NCBI RefSeq assembly: GCF_000018045.1
Contig: NC_009792.1
Location: 3,472,001 to 3,536,000 of the forward strand
Length of the DNA stretch: 64,000 bases
Direction of reading: 5' to 3'
Source: Citrobacter koseri ATCC BAA-895
Lineage (GTDB): Bacteria; Pseudomonadota; Gammaproteobacteria; Enterobacterales; Enterobacteriaceae
Under the pieces are notes generated by a model. The model did not search any database. It had not been told where the DNA came from and saw only the letters and a list, made by a program, of their open reading frames with translations. The position numbers and the translations under genes were made by a program. Each line of letters starts with the position of its first letter. Position 1 is the stretch's first letter. Shown piece after piece: positions 25,777 to 34,985 of the stretch.

Positions 25777-26670
25777 TCAGCCCACGAGAGGGGACGGCGC
25801 AAAAATCTCCTCAATCATCGCATCCACCAGGCGCTGTGCCGAACACAGCCTTGGCATCCCCAACGCCACCGTCTGCCAGCGCTGGGTCACTGACCAGCAC
25901 ACCGGATGTTTATCGGGATCGCACCAGTCGCCAATCCAGCTCAACATGTCATTGTGCTCCCCCGCGCCGGCCACGGCGGGCGAATGAAGCCACTGATGGT
26001 AATAATGACGCGTGGTGGGCGCGGCGTGAATACTGTGCGCCAGATAATCGGTAGCCATCGCGCGCAAATTATCTTTCAGCATCGCGACCACTTCCATATT
26101 GCCCAACCGACAGGCATCGCCAAACGGCCCCCAGCGCAGCTCCTCCAGCGCGACAAAACAGCGCCCCGGCAATGACCAGCCGTCATAGGCTCCGGCGCGC
26201 CAGCGGGTAAAAATCTGCTCGCTGTGTTCGCCCGCCTGCACCGTCAATCCACGCCGGGTCAGCGCCTTCTCTTTATGTTCGCTGCGCCGGGCAAACCCGT
26301 CGCTCAGCGCCGCTAACTGCTGCGTGATGCCAGGAATAGCTTGCCCTCTGGGGCTTTCCGTCTGTTGCAGAAGGGTCAATTGCCGGGAAATGCGCGTCAG
26401 CGCCAGATGGCCGGGATCGAGCATCCCCGCCAGTTTTTCCACCAGCTTAAGACGCATCATCAGATGCTCATTGAATACGCCCGCCATGACCCAGGCGCGA
26501 AGCTGCGTCTGGCTCAGAATTTCTTGCGTCAGGCGTTCGCGAAAACGCTGCTGCTGTTGCAGGTTGCCGCCAGGTCGCTTCGGCTCTTCTCCCTGAACCA
26601 GATCGACCATAAACTTCGGGTGAATGCATTCCAGCATCCGTCCCGGGCCTTCCAGTAACACGTTCGTCAT
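25777..26670 (-). CDS. yjcZ: YjcZ-family protein of unknown function
   Basis: 297 aa, recognised as YjcZ (292 aa in E. coli) by the start MTNVLLEGPGRMLE and the segment WGPFGDACRLGNMEVV. No transmembrane helix or catalytic motif is evident; it is mostly helical and soluble. Its ATG overlaps the crfC stop by four bases, so it is translated with crfC and probably works with it. In E. coli it is best known for affecting motility when overexpressed; the molecular role is unknown. Confidence 0.9.
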   Translation of the reverse strand: MTNVLLEGPGRMLECIHPKFMVDLVQGEEPKRPGGNLQQQQRFRERLTQEILSQTQLRAWVMAGVFNEHLMMRLKLVEKLAGMLDPGHLALTRISRQLTLLQQTESPRGQAIPGITQQLAALSDGFARRSEHKEKALTRRGLTVQAGEHSEQIFTRWRAGAYDGWSLPGRCFVALEELRWGPFGDACRLGNMEVVAMLKDNLRAMATDYLAHSIHAAPTTRHYYHQWLHSPAVAGAGEHNDMLSWIGDWCDPDKHPVCWSVTQRWQTVALGMPRLCSAQRLVDAMIEEIFAPSPLVG

Positions 26671-29021
26671 GAGTGCTCGGCTGCAAAAAGGGTCTGGATA
26701 TCATCACGTAACAGGCGGGAATCTTCATGAATCCACCGGGTGGCGGAGATACTGTGCTGTAACTGTTGGCTCAGTCTGTTCACAACCGATTCATGTTGCT
26801 GGCGCGTCACCAGACTCTCGCGCAAGCTCTCCTGCAATCCCGACAGACACAACGAAAAATCGGCAAAAAAGGTCGCCATACCTGCCGTAACAGAAACATC
26901 GACCTGGGCATCTAAAGCTTTATGAATTTGTTGGAAGAAATGGCTGACATGCTGGATCAGAGTATTATGCAATGCCGTTATATCAATGACATAGCGTGTC
27001 CTGGCCTCCACATAATCATTCCATCCCCAGTTCGGTTGATTCAGCCAGCGCGCAAAGGTGTCGCGCACGCCGCCCGCGCGAGGCGCGGCGCCTTCCGGCG
27101 GGTTCTCCTGAGCGACCGCCTCGCTAAACAACGGTTGAGTATTGAAGTTAAACATACTGGCATGAAACGTCGGGAAGCTGATTCGCGCCCGGAACCCCGC
27201 CTGGCTTAGATCGTCTTTTACCCGCGCCTCAATTGGCCGCATCGCGTCATTTAACACCCGGCTTAGCGTCGATTCGAGCTGTTCGAAGCGCAGCGCCAGA
27301 TCGCGGCTAATGTTCTCCTGCGCCGCCAGTAATACCGCTTCGCACGACGCACGCATTTTGCTTAAAACGACCTGCGCCTGCCTTTCGTTATGCAGCACCA
27401 GCGTTTCGCCCTCGACCACCGCCTCCTGCTCAGGGGAAAGCGGATCGCGCGGCAGCCACGCCACCACGCTCTCTTCGCGAAAAAGCGGCGCGATGCGGTG
27501 CAAAATATCGGCCTGCTGCTGGCTCAGGAACGTGTTCGCCGCCTCCATCATCCGTTCAACTTCATGGCCGACCTCATCGCTCACGCGATCCTGGCTCACC
27601 TGAAGCTGTCGCATATCTTCTTCGACGCGGGAAATATTGACCTGCAACGCGTCATGCGCCACCGTCAGCCCGTGATAGCGAAAATCCAGATATTCACGCG
27701 CGCGCTGTGCGTAATTCAATAACTTATGCGACGCCGACCGGAGCGCATACAGTGAGGCGTTGGCGTAAGCGGCGTGAATCAGTCGCTGTACGGGCTGTTC
27801 AAATAGCGAATCTTCCCACAGCAGATCGGCGGCATGACGAATATGTTCGATATCATCAAGATCGGCGCTCCGCCAGCGCCTGCCGAGCGCGGCCTCGGCA
27901 AAATCCTGCACCCAGCGCTGCTCCTGATGATCCGGCAACCGCCCGTGCACCCGCAGTTCGTGACGCGCGCGGTTCGCCAGATACCCCCACATGGAAGAGA
28001 CCGGAAAAATTTGCCCGGGCGTAATGCTGCCATTCATCAGCGTGCCGGAAATCAGCGCGCGAACCTGTTCTTCATCGTCGCTGTTGCGGTCTTTCTGATC
28101 GAACTTATTCACCAGTGCGTACAGCGGCACGGATTTCCCCACCGCCGCAATGGCCTGGCGAACCTCTTCATCCGAAATGGATTTCAGTTGGGTGTAATCC
28201 ATCACCGCCAGTACGGCAGAAGCGCGCGCCAGCTGCTCATTAAGCATCTTTTGCAGGTGCGGCTGCCCGGCTTCATTAGGGCCGGGCGTATCCAGTAGCG
28301 TCAGTTGCCCCGGATAGTTCTCCAGCCCCGCCAGATGCACAAACTCCACCTCAATCACCGGAATATGTTCAATCGCGGCATACGCCGCAAAAGGAAAATC
28401 GACCCCCAGCGCTTTTGACAAGCGCACCAGATCGTTCAGGCTTTTCAGACAGTGGAAGATGGGCTGCGCGCCCAGGTAATGACGCTCAAAAGCCACGCCC
28501 TTTTCAATTCGCTGGAGCAGCGCATTCATGTCTTTATCGATTTCCAGCACCTGGGTCAGATGCTGGCGATCGCACGCCTGCATACGCTGTTGCAGCGTTT
28601 GCATGAGCGTATCAATCGGCGCGACGTGAGAAAAATGCAGCACCGGCTCTTTCTGCCCTGGCGTATGGCGAATCAGCGTCGGTAACGCCGTCATCGGCCG
28701 ATTACGGTTGGGCAGGACTTCGGTTCCGACAATGGCGTTAATTGTCGTCGACTTCCCAGCCTTCATCGTCCCGACAATCGCCAGCACCATCTCCAGGCGC
28801 GTTATTTTACGTAGCTCATTATTGAGCGTGCCGTGCTGAGCCTCCACGTCACGCCCGCTAACATGCTGAGGCCGGGTATTTTCATTCCCTTCCCCACCTT
28901 CCTGAGCGGCGTCATCCAGCGAAGCCACAGGCAGTTGTTGCAATAACCGGAGATGTTCCAGAGAAAGCAGCAACAATCTTTCCGCTTCCTGGCTTAATTC
29001 ATATATTGTCTGTGTGTACAT
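26667..29021 (-). CDS. crfC: Dynamin-like GTPase CrfC (clamp-binding, replication-fork colocalisation)
   Basis: 784 aa (742 in E. coli). Dynamin-type G domain: P-loop GTMKAGKST (about 84-92), switch region RNRPMTALPTLIRH, G3 LLDTPGPNEAG and G4 LVNKFDQKD, then a long helical region. E. coli CrfC binds the DNA polymerase sliding clamp and helps nascent strands stay together. The stretch of about 30 residues before the G domain is Gly/Glu/Asn-rich here and I cannot find the QLxL-type clamp motif I remember in E. coli. An extra segment rich in Glu/Val near residues 520-560 accounts for part of the added length. Coupled to yjcZ. Confidence 0.93.
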   Translation of the reverse strand: MYTQTIYELSQEAERLLLLSLEHLRLLQQLPVASLDDAAQEGGEGNENTRPQHVSGRDVEAQHGTLNNELRKITRLEMVLAIVGTMKAGKSTTINAIVGTEVLPNRNRPMTALPTLIRHTPGQKEPVLHFSHVAPIDTLMQTLQQRMQACDRQHLTQVLEIDKDMNALLQRIEKGVAFERHYLGAQPIFHCLKSLNDLVRLSKALGVDFPFAAYAAIEHIPVIEVEFVHLAGLENYPGQLTLLDTPGPNEAGQPHLQKMLNEQLARASAVLAVMDYTQLKSISDEEVRQAIAAVGKSVPLYALVNKFDQKDRNSDDEEQVRALISGTLMNGSITPGQIFPVSSMWGYLANRARHELRVHGRLPDHQEQRWVQDFAEAALGRRWRSADLDDIEHIRHAADLLWEDSLFEQPVQRLIHAAYANASLYALRSASHKLLNYAQRAREYLDFRYHGLTVAHDALQVNISRVEEDMRQLQVSQDRVSDEVGHEVERMMEAANTFLSQQQADILHRIAPLFREESVVAWLPRDPLSPEQEAVVEGETLVLHNERQAQVVLSKMRASCEAVLLAAQENISRDLALRFEQLESTLSRVLNDAMRPIEARVKDDLSQAGFRARISFPTFHASMFNFNTQPLFSEAVAQENPPEGAAPRAGGVRDTFARWLNQPNWGWNDYVEARTRYVIDITALHNTLIQHVSHFFQQIHKALDAQVDVSVTAGMATFFADFSLCLSGLQESLRESLVTRQQHESVVNRLSQQLQHSISATRWIHEDSRLLRDDIQTLFAAEHS

Positions 29022-29453
29022 GGAAAATCTTTCCTTAACGCAAACTTTATTACTTTTATTTAGCCGGATGATTTTATTTGTTTGCTTTTCGGCTTTTATA
29101 ATTACGTGTGGAAATAATTTTATTAAAATAACTTATTGTTAATATTAGAGATATTTTTATCAACCACACCTGTCTCTCTTACTGTGTAAAAGTAAGAGGG
29201 ATAAAGATTTATAACGCGTCTGGTCGTTCCTCTCACCTTATCTTAAATAGTAAAACGTAGCAATTTCCCTTAAAAAAATAGTCATGACATTTTTCTTACC
29301 CTGGCGGCAACCTTCAGCCACAGGTTGTCGTATCCTTAAATTGCGAGTAGTCCCGACAACGTTAAGGATTTTGTGTATAATTGCGGCCTTTTTCGGCAAT
29401 CTGCCATTTTTTGGGCGCTTTTGCCCCTGCTGACTTTTTTTGAGGAAATCGAC
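29022..29453. other. crfC-phnA divergent intergenic region
   Basis: 432 nt, very AT-rich in the first half. It contains a hairpin CTCTTAC-N9-GTAAGAG (29176-29198) and a strong phnA promoter (listed). No gene is supported. Confidence 0.55.
29353..29381 (+). promoter_or_regulatory. Sigma-70-type promoter of phnA
   Basis: A perfect TATAAT -10 box preceded at 17 bp by CCGACA (4/6 to TTGACA), about 73 nt before the phnA start. Confidence 0.6.
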
Positions 29454-29789
29454 ATGTCATTACCCCATTGCCCACAATGCAACTCCGAATATACCTACGA
29501 AGATAACGGCATGTTCATCTGCCCGGAATGCGCCCATGAATGGAACGACGCAGAACCGGCGCAGGACAGCGACGAGCTGATCGTAAAAGATGCCAACGGC
29601 AACCTGCTGGCAGACGGCGACAGCGTGACCGTTGTTAAAGATCTGAAAGTAAAAGGCAGTTCTTCCATGCTGAAAATTGGCACCAAAGTGAAGAACATCC
29701 GTCTGGTTGAAGGCGACCACAACATTGATTGCAAGATCGATGGCTTTGGCCCGATGAAGCTGAAATCTGAGTTCGTGAAAAAGAACTGA
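29454..29789 (+). CDS. phnA: PhnA/YjdM zinc-ribbon protein
   Basis: 111 aa starting MSLPHCPQCNSEYTY. The N-terminal zinc ribbon uses CPQC and CPEC pairs (about residues 6-29), followed by a beta-rich PhnA domain (DANGNLLADGDSVTVVKDL, then MLKIGTKVKNIRLVEGDHNI). Despite the name it is not needed for phosphonate use. The upstream 27 codons of the open frame are rejected because TGAGGA lies just before this ATG and the -10 box overlaps the longer frame. Confidence 0.93.
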   Translation: MSLPHCPQCNSEYTYEDNGMFICPECAHEWNDAEPAQDSDELIVKDANGNLLADGDSVTVVKDLKVKGSSSMLKIGTKVKNIRLVEGDHNIDCKIDGFGPMKLKSEFVKKN

Positions 29790-29796
29790 TTTTTCC

Positions 29797-29867
29797 AGGC
29801 CCGGTAAGGCGTTTACGCCGCCATCCGGTATTTATTGCCCGGTGGCGCTTCGCTTACCGGGCCTACG
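29797..29867. repeat. REP/BIME cluster between phnA and yjdN
   Basis: Two opposed REP units (CCCGGTAAGGCGTTTACGCC and GGTGGCGCTTCGCTTACCGG), probably separating the two transcripts or stabilising the phnA message. Confidence 0.8.
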
Positions 29868-29909
29868 ATAACTACACTTAACTGGCTTCTCTTACCTGAG
29901 GTCACGATT

Positions 29910-30356
29910 ATGCCGTTAAGTCCCTACATCTCTTTTGCCGGTCACTGTGCCGACGCTATCGCGTACTATCACAAAACGTTAGGCGCGGAACTCCTCTATA
30001 AAATCACCTTTGGTGAAATGCCCCCGCCAGAGCAGGGCAGCGAAGACGGTTGCCCGTCAGGCATGCAATTCCCTGATACCTCCATCGCCCACGCCAACGT
30101 GCGCATTGCAGGCAGCGATATCATGATGAGCGACGCCGTCGCGTTGGGTAACGCGAGTTACTCCGGCTTTACGCTGGTGCTCGACACGCAGGATGTCGCC
30201 GAAGGGAAACGCTGGTTTGATAACCTGGCCGCACAGGGACAAATCGAAATGGACTGGCAGGAAACCTTCTGGGCGCACGGTTTCGGGAAAGTGACCGATC
30301 AATACGGCGTACCGTGGATGATCAATGTGGTAAAACAGCCGCAGCCGACAGAGTAA
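29910..30356 (+). CDS. yjdN: YjdN (PhnB), glyoxalase/vicinal-oxygen-chelate fold protein
   Basis: 148 aa starting MPLSPYISFAGHCADAIAYY. Typical PhnB/3-demethylubiquinone-methyltransferase-like VOC fold, with MPPPEQGSEDGCPSGMQF, GSDIMMSDA and a C-terminal FGKVTDQYGVPWMI. Function is unknown; it is not part of the C-P lyase pathway proper although it precedes phnC. The start was chosen at the E. coli-like N-terminus with TGAGG upstream. Confidence 0.92.
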   Translation: MPLSPYISFAGHCADAIAYYHKTLGAELLYKITFGEMPPPEQGSEDGCPSGMQFPDTSIAHANVRIAGSDIMMSDAVALGNASYSGFTLVLDTQDVAEGKRWFDNLAAQGQIEMDWQETFWAHGFGKVTDQYGVPWMINVVKQPQPTE

Positions 30357-30360
30357 ACCG

Positions 30361-30381
30361 ACGGGAGGCGCGCCCTCCCGT
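30361..30381 (+). other. Hairpin after yjdN
   Basis: ACGGGAGG-CGCGC-CCTCCCGT, an 8-bp perfect stem four bases after the yjdN stop, lacking a T-run. It likely separates yjdN from the phn operon message. Confidence 0.55.
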
Positions 30382-30488
30382 GCTGTCATCGAAGCCCCTT
30401 CAATTCTTCATCGTCAAGTAACCATCCCTTAACTAAAACGTCACATTAATCCGCCACGATGGGGCCACTTTTTTAGGGAGGCCGCATC

Positions 30489-31277
30489 ATGCAAACGGTT
30501 ATTCGCGTCGAGAAACTCTCCAAAACGTTCAATCAGCATCAGGCGCTGCATGCGGTTGATCTGAACATCTCTTCCGGTGAGATGGTGGCTCTGCTTGGGC
30601 CTTCCGGTTCCGGCAAATCCACCCTTTTACGTCACTTAAGCGGTTTGATTACCGGCGATAAAGCGCCGGGCTGCCATGTCGAGCTGCTGGGCCGCACGGT
30701 ACAGCGTGAAGGCAAACTGGCGCGGGACATCCGCAAAAGCCGCGCTCACACCGGCTACATCTTCCAGCAGTTCAACCTCGTGAACCGTCTGACCGTACTG
30801 GAGAACGTGCTGATTGGCGCGCTCGGCAGCACGCCGTTCTGGCGTACCTGTTTTAGCTGGTTCACCCAGGCGCAGAAGCAGCGCGCGTTACAGGCGCTGA
30901 CCCGCGTCGGGATGGCGCACTTCGCGCATCAGCGCGTATCGACGCTTTCCGGCGGACAGCAGCAGCGCGTTGCTATCGCCAGGGCATTGATGCAGCAGGC
31001 GAAAGTGATCCTCGCCGATGAGCCGATCGCCTCGCTGGACCCGGAGTCGGCGCGCATTGTGATGGACACCCTGCGCGACATTAACCAGACCGACGGCATC
31101 ACCGTGGTCGTCACGCTGCATCAGGTGGATTACGCCCTGCGCTACTGCGAACGCATTGTGGCGTTGCGTCAGGGGCATGTGTTCTATGACGGCAGCAGCC
31201 AGCACTTTGATAACGATCGTTTTGACCATCTCTACCGCAGCATGAACCGCGTCGAACAGAACGCACAGGCTGCTTAA
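30489..31277 (+). CDS. phnC: Phosphonate ABC transporter ATPase PhnC
   Basis: 262 aa; Walker A GPSGSGKST, signature LSGGQQQRVAIARAL, Walker B ILADEPIASLDPES, H-loop TLHQVDYALRY. Energises uptake of phosphonates (and phosphite) with PhnD and PhnE. First gene of the phnC-P operon; GGGAGG precedes the start. In E. coli the operon is PhoB-activated, but I could not place a convincing Pho box by eye. Confidence 0.96.
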   Translation: MQTVIRVEKLSKTFNQHQALHAVDLNISSGEMVALLGPSGSGKSTLLRHLSGLITGDKAPGCHVELLGRTVQREGKLARDIRKSRAHTGYIFQQFNLVNRLTVLENVLIGALGSTPFWRTCFSWFTQAQKQRALQALTRVGMAHFAHQRVSTLSGGQQQRVAIARALMQQAKVILADEPIASLDPESARIVMDTLRDINQTDGITVVVTLHQVDYALRYCERIVALRQGHVFYDGSSQHFDNDRFDHLYRSMNRVEQNAQAA

Positions 31278-31300
31278 CATCCCCACAATGAGGAATGGAA

Positions 31301-32317
31301 ATGAGCTACAAAGCCGTTGCCGCGCTGGCGTTCACCAGCATGTTCAGCATCAGCACCTTGTTAAGCCCGGCACATGCGGAAGAACAGGAAAAAGCACTGA
31401 ACTTTGGCATTATTTCGACCGAATCACAGCAAAACCTGAAGCCGCAGTGGGACCCGTTCCTGAAGGACATGGAAAAGAAACTGGGCGTCAAAGTGAACGC
31501 CTTCTTCGCGCCTGACTATGCGGGCATCATTCAGGGAATGCGCTTCAACAAAGTGGATATCGCCTGGTACGGCAACCTCTCGGCGATGGAAGCCGTGGAT
31601 CGCGCTAACGGTCAGGTATTTGCCCAGACCGTCGCCGCAGATGGATCGCCGGGCTACTGGAGCGTGTTGATCGTCAACAAAGACAGTCCGATCAATAACC
31701 TGGACGATCTGATCGCCAAACGTAAAGATCTCACCTTCGGCAATGGCGATCCGAACTCCACCTCTGGCTTCCTCGTCCCCGGTTATTACGTCTTCGCCAA
31801 AAACGGCATCTCCGCCAGCGACTTCAAACGCACCGTTAACGCCAGCCACGAAACCAACGCGCTGGCCGTCGCCAACAAGCAGGTGGATGTCGCAACCAAT
31901 AACACCGAAAACCTCGACAAACTGAAAACCTCCGCGCCAGACAAGCTGAAAGCACTGAAGGTTGTCTGGAAGTCGCCGCTGATCCCGGGCGATCCGATCG
32001 TCTGGCGTAAAAATCTCTCCGAAACCACCAAGGACAAGGTGTACGACTTCTTTATGAATTACGGCAAAACAGCGGAAGAGAAAACCGTGCTGGAACGCCT
32101 GGGCTGGGCGCCATTCCGCCCCTCCAGCGACCTGCAACTGGTGCCGATTCGCCAGCTGGCGCTGTTTAAAGAAATGCAGGGTGTGAAGGACAACAAAGGG
32201 CTGAACGAGAGCGAAAAAACCAGCAAAACCTCCGCGATTAAAGCGCAGCTGGACGATCTCGACCGCCTGACCGCCGCGCTGGGCGCGATGACCAGCGTCA
32301 CCAAAGCGGTGCAGTAA
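31301..32317 (+). CDS. phnD: Phosphonate-binding periplasmic protein PhnD
   Basis: 338 aa. Signal peptide ending near SPAHA-EEQEK; binding-protein fold with FGIISTESQQNLKPQWDPFL, FFAPDYAGIIQGMRF and NGDPNSTSGFLVPGYYVF. High-affinity phosphonate capture. The second of two nearby ATGs was chosen: GAGG then has normal spacing and length equals the E. coli protein. A REP cluster separates it from phnE. Confidence 0.95.
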   Translation: MSYKAVAALAFTSMFSISTLLSPAHAEEQEKALNFGIISTESQQNLKPQWDPFLKDMEKKLGVKVNAFFAPDYAGIIQGMRFNKVDIAWYGNLSAMEAVDRANGQVFAQTVAADGSPGYWSVLIVNKDSPINNLDDLIAKRKDLTFGNGDPNSTSGFLVPGYYVFAKNGISASDFKRTVNASHETNALAVANKQVDVATNNTENLDKLKTSAPDKLKALKVVWKSPLIPGDPIVWRKNLSETTKDKVYDFFMNYGKTAEEKTVLERLGWAPFRPSSDLQLVPIRQLALFKEMQGVKDNKGLNESEKTSKTSAIKAQLDDLDRLTAALGAMTSVTKAVQ

Positions 32318-32324
32318 ACCTGAT

Positions 32325-32398
32325 ACCCGGTGGCGCTTCGCTTACCGGGCCTACGATGTTCTGTAGGCCAGATAAGGCGCTTGCGCCACCATCCGGCA
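32325..32398. repeat. REP/BIME cluster inside the phn operon (phnD-phnE)
   Basis: Opposed REP units (CCCGGTGGCGCTTCGCTTACCGGG and TAGGCCAGATAAGGCGC...GCCACCATCCGGCA). It probably protects the abundant phnCD part of the message. Confidence 0.85.
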
Positions 32399-32421
32399 AT
32401 AAACGACGCACGGAGCTAAAC

Positions 32422-33201
32422 ATGCAAAGCATCACCGTCGCCCCGCCAAAGCGTAGCTGGTTCTCGCTCCTGAGCTGGGCCATCCTTCTCGCCGTCCTGG
32501 TCGTTTCGTGGAAGGGCGCCGAAATGGCACCGCTCACGCTAATTCAGGATTCCGGCAACATGGCGACCTTCGCCGCCGACTTCTTCCCGCCGGACTTCAG
32601 CCAGTGGCAGCACTATCTGGGTGAAATGGCCGTCACCCTGCAAATCGCCGTCTGGGGCACTGCGCTGGCGGTCATTCTGTCGATTCCCTGCGGCCTGATG
32701 TGCGCCGATAACCTCGTGCCGTGGTGGATTTACCAGCCGATGCGTCGCCTGATGGACGCCTGCCGCGCGATTAACGAAATGGTTTTCGCCATGCTGTTCG
32801 TGGTCGCCGTTGGTCTCGGGCCGTTTGCCGGGGTAATGGCGCTGTTTATCCACACCACCGGCGTGCTCTCCAAGCTGCTTTCCGAAGCGGTGGAAGCCAT
32901 TGAACCCGGCCCGGTTGAAGGCATTCGCGCCACCGGCGCCAACAAAATTGAAGAGATCCTCTACGGCGTGCTGCCGCAGGTTATGCCGCTGCTCATCTCC
33001 TACTCGCTGTACCGTTTTGAGTCCAACGTCCGCTCCGCCACGGTGGTCGGCATGGTGGGCGCAGGCGGCATCGGCGTCACGCTGTGGGAAGCGATTCGCG
33101 GCTTTCAGTTCCCGCAGACCTGCGCCCTGATGGTGTTAATCATCATTACCGTCAGCCTGCTGGATTTCCTCTCCCAGCGTTTGCGTAAGCACTTTATCTG
33201 A
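32422..33201 (+). CDS. phnE: Phosphonate ABC transporter permease PhnE (intact)
   Basis: 259 aa inner-membrane permease with about six helices and the EAA-type loop (EAIEPGPVEGIRATGANKIEEI). It starts MQSITVAPPKRSW after an ACGGAG site. E. coli K-12 carries an 8-bp duplication that inactivates phnE. No such frameshift exists here, so the operon should be functional without reversion. Confidence 0.95.
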   Translation: MQSITVAPPKRSWFSLLSWAILLAVLVVSWKGAEMAPLTLIQDSGNMATFAADFFPPDFSQWQHYLGEMAVTLQIAVWGTALAVILSIPCGLMCADNLVPWWIYQPMRRLMDACRAINEMVFAMLFVVAVGLGPFAGVMALFIHTTGVLSKLLSEAVEAIEPGPVEGIRATGANKIEEILYGVLPQVMPLLISYSLYRFESNVRSATVVGMVGAGGIGVTLWEAIRGFQFPQTCALMVLIIITVSLLDFLSQRLRKHFI

Positions 33202-33215
33202 TTAGCGAGGCATTG

Positions 33216-33947
33216 ATGGCTATGCACTTGTCTACACATCCGACCAGTTACCCAACGCGCTATCAGGAGATTGCCGCGAGACTTGAGCAGGAGCTTCGCC
33301 AGCATTACCGCTGCGGCGATTACCTTCCGGCGGAACATCAGCTTGCCGCCCGCTATGAGGTGAACCGCCACACGCTGCGCCGCGCCATCGACCAGCTCGT
33401 GGAGCGCGGTTGGGTGCAGCGTCGCCAGGGCGTCGGCGTGCTGGTGCTGATGCGCCCGTTCGATTACCCGCTCAATGCCCAGGCGCGCTTTAGCCAGAAT
33501 CTACTGGAACAAGGCAGTCATCCCACCAGCGAAAAACTGCTGGCGGTGCTGCGCCCGGCATCCAGCCACATCGCCGATGCGCTGAGCGTCAAAGAGGGCG
33601 ATAACGTCATCCACCTGCGCACCCTGCGCCGGGTAAATGGCATCGCCCTGTGCCTGATCGACCATTACTTTTCCGACCTCGCCCTCTGGCCGCTGTTGCA
33701 GGGCTTTAACCACGGTTCGCTGCATGACTACCTGCGCGAGCAGTGCGGTCTGGCGCTACAGCGCACCCAGACGCGCATCAGCGCTCGCCGTGCGCAGGCC
33801 AAAGAGAGCAAGGTGCTGGAAATTCCCAACATGGCGCCGCTGCTGTGCGTGCGCACGCTGAACCACCGTGATGGCGAAGAAAACGCGACGGAGTACTCCG
33901 TCAGCCTGACCCGCGCCGACATGATCGAATTCACTATGGAGCACTGA
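33216..33947 (+). CDS. phnF: GntR/UTRA-family regulator PhnF
   Basis: 243 aa from this ATG, or 241 from the ATG two codons later, which matches E. coli length. GCGAGG is 5 nt before the first and 11 nt before the second, so the choice is open. N-terminal winged helix (HQLAARYEVNRHTLRRAIDQ), C-terminal UTRA ligand domain (LRTLRRVNGIALCLIDHYF). Not required for C-P cleavage; probably an operon-linked repressor responding to a phosphonate-pathway metabolite. Confidence 0.94.
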   Translation: MAMHLSTHPTSYPTRYQEIAARLEQELRQHYRCGDYLPAEHQLAARYEVNRHTLRRAIDQLVERGWVQRRQGVGVLVLMRPFDYPLNAQARFSQNLLEQGSHPTSEKLLAVLRPASSHIADALSVKEGDNVIHLRTLRRVNGIALCLIDHYFSDLALWPLLQGFNHGSLHDYLREQCGLALQRTQTRISARRAQAKESKVLEIPNMAPLLCVRTLNHRDGEENATEYSVSLTRADMIEFTMEH

Positions 33948-33951
33948 CGGA

Positions 33952-34404
33952 ATGCACTTCGATACCGCCACTCGCCAGCGCTGGATGCGCGCGCTGGCTT
34001 ACAGCAACGCCGACGCGCTTAACGTGAAAATGCAGGCGCTGAAACTCACGCCGGAATACGAACTGATTCGCGCCCCGGAAACCGGGCTGATGCAGATTCA
34101 GGCCCGCATGGGCGGCACCGGCAACCGCTTTTTCGCCGGAGATACCACGCTGACCCGTGCGGTGGTGCGTCTTAAGAGCGGCACGCTGGGCTACAGCTAC
34201 CTGCTGGGGCGCAACAAACACCACGCCGAGCAGTGCGCCGTCATCGACGCGCTGTTGCAGGAGCACACTCACTTCCAGACCTTAATGGAAACCTTAATTG
34301 CCCCGCTGGAGGCGGAACGCGACGCACACATTACCGCTCGCCGCGCCGAAGTAAACGCCAGCCGGGTCGACTTCTTTACGCTGGTACGCGGAGATAACGC
34401 ATGA
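33952..34404 (+). CDS. phnG: C-P lyase core subunit PhnG
   Basis: 150 aa. Starts MHFDTATRQRWMRALAYSNA; conserved GTGNRFFAGDTTLTRAVVRL and GYSYLLGRNKHHAEQCAVIDAL. Part of the PhnG2H2I2J2 core that, with ATP, forms the alkylphosphonate-ribosyl triphosphate. ATGA overlap with phnH. Confidence 0.95.
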   Translation: MHFDTATRQRWMRALAYSNADALNVKMQALKLTPEYELIRAPETGLMQIQARMGGTGNRFFAGDTTLTRAVVRLKSGTLGYSYLLGRNKHHAEQCAVIDALLQEHTHFQTLMETLIAPLEAERDAHITARRAEVNASRVDFFTLVRGDNA

Positions 34405-34985
34405 CCCTACAAACCGCCTTTACCCTGCCCGTTCAGGACGCGCAACAGAGTTTTCGTCGCCTGCTGAAGGCGATGAGCGAGCCGGGGGTGATTGTCGCCC
34501 TGCATCAACTGAAACACGGCTGGCAGCCGCTGAATCTGGCCACCACCAGCGTATTGCTCACTCTGGTCGACGGCGACACCCCGGTATGGCTCGCGCCGTC
34601 CATCAACAACGACATTGCCAGTCAGAACCTGCGCTTTCACACCAGCGCGCCGCTGGTTGAACAGCCGCAGCAGGCCGCCTTTGCCGTCGCCGATGAACGC
34701 ATCAGCAGCGAGCAGCTAAACGCCCTTTCCGCCGGAAGCGCCGTCGCGCCGGAAACCAGCGCCACCCTGATCGTCCAGGTCGCCAGTCTGAGCGGCGGAC
34801 GCATGCTGCGCCTGACCGGGGCGGGTATCGCCGAAGAACGCATGATTGCCCCGCAGCTGCCGGAGTGCCTCATCCATGAACTGACTGAGCGCCCGCACCC
34901 GTTCCCGCTGGGGGTCGATCTCATCCTCACCTGCGGCGAGCGACTGCTGGCGATTCCGCGAACCACCCATGTGGAGGTGTGCTGA
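34401..34985 (+). CDS. phnH: C-P lyase core subunit PhnH
   Basis: 194 aa. Contains PVQDAQQSFRRLLKAMSEPG near the N-terminus and FPLGVDLILTCGERLLAIPR near the C-terminus. Pyridoxal-transferase-like fold; binds PhnG/PhnI in the core complex. Stop and next start share TGATG. Confidence 0.95.
   Translation: MTLQTAFTLPVQDAQQSFRRLLKAMSEPGVIVALHQLKHGWQPLNLATTSVLLTLVDGDTPVWLAPSINNDIASQNLRFHTSAPLVEQPQQAAFAVADERISSEQLNALSAGSAVAPETSATLIVQVASLSGGRMLRLTGAGIAEERMIAPQLPECLIHELTERPHPFPLGVDLILTCGERLLAIPRTTHVEVC

Noticed and set aside
30383..30389. CTGTCAT as a Pho box for phnC
   Set aside because: Only one half-site; no second half at 11-bp spacing, so I did not call it, although PhoB control is expected from the family.
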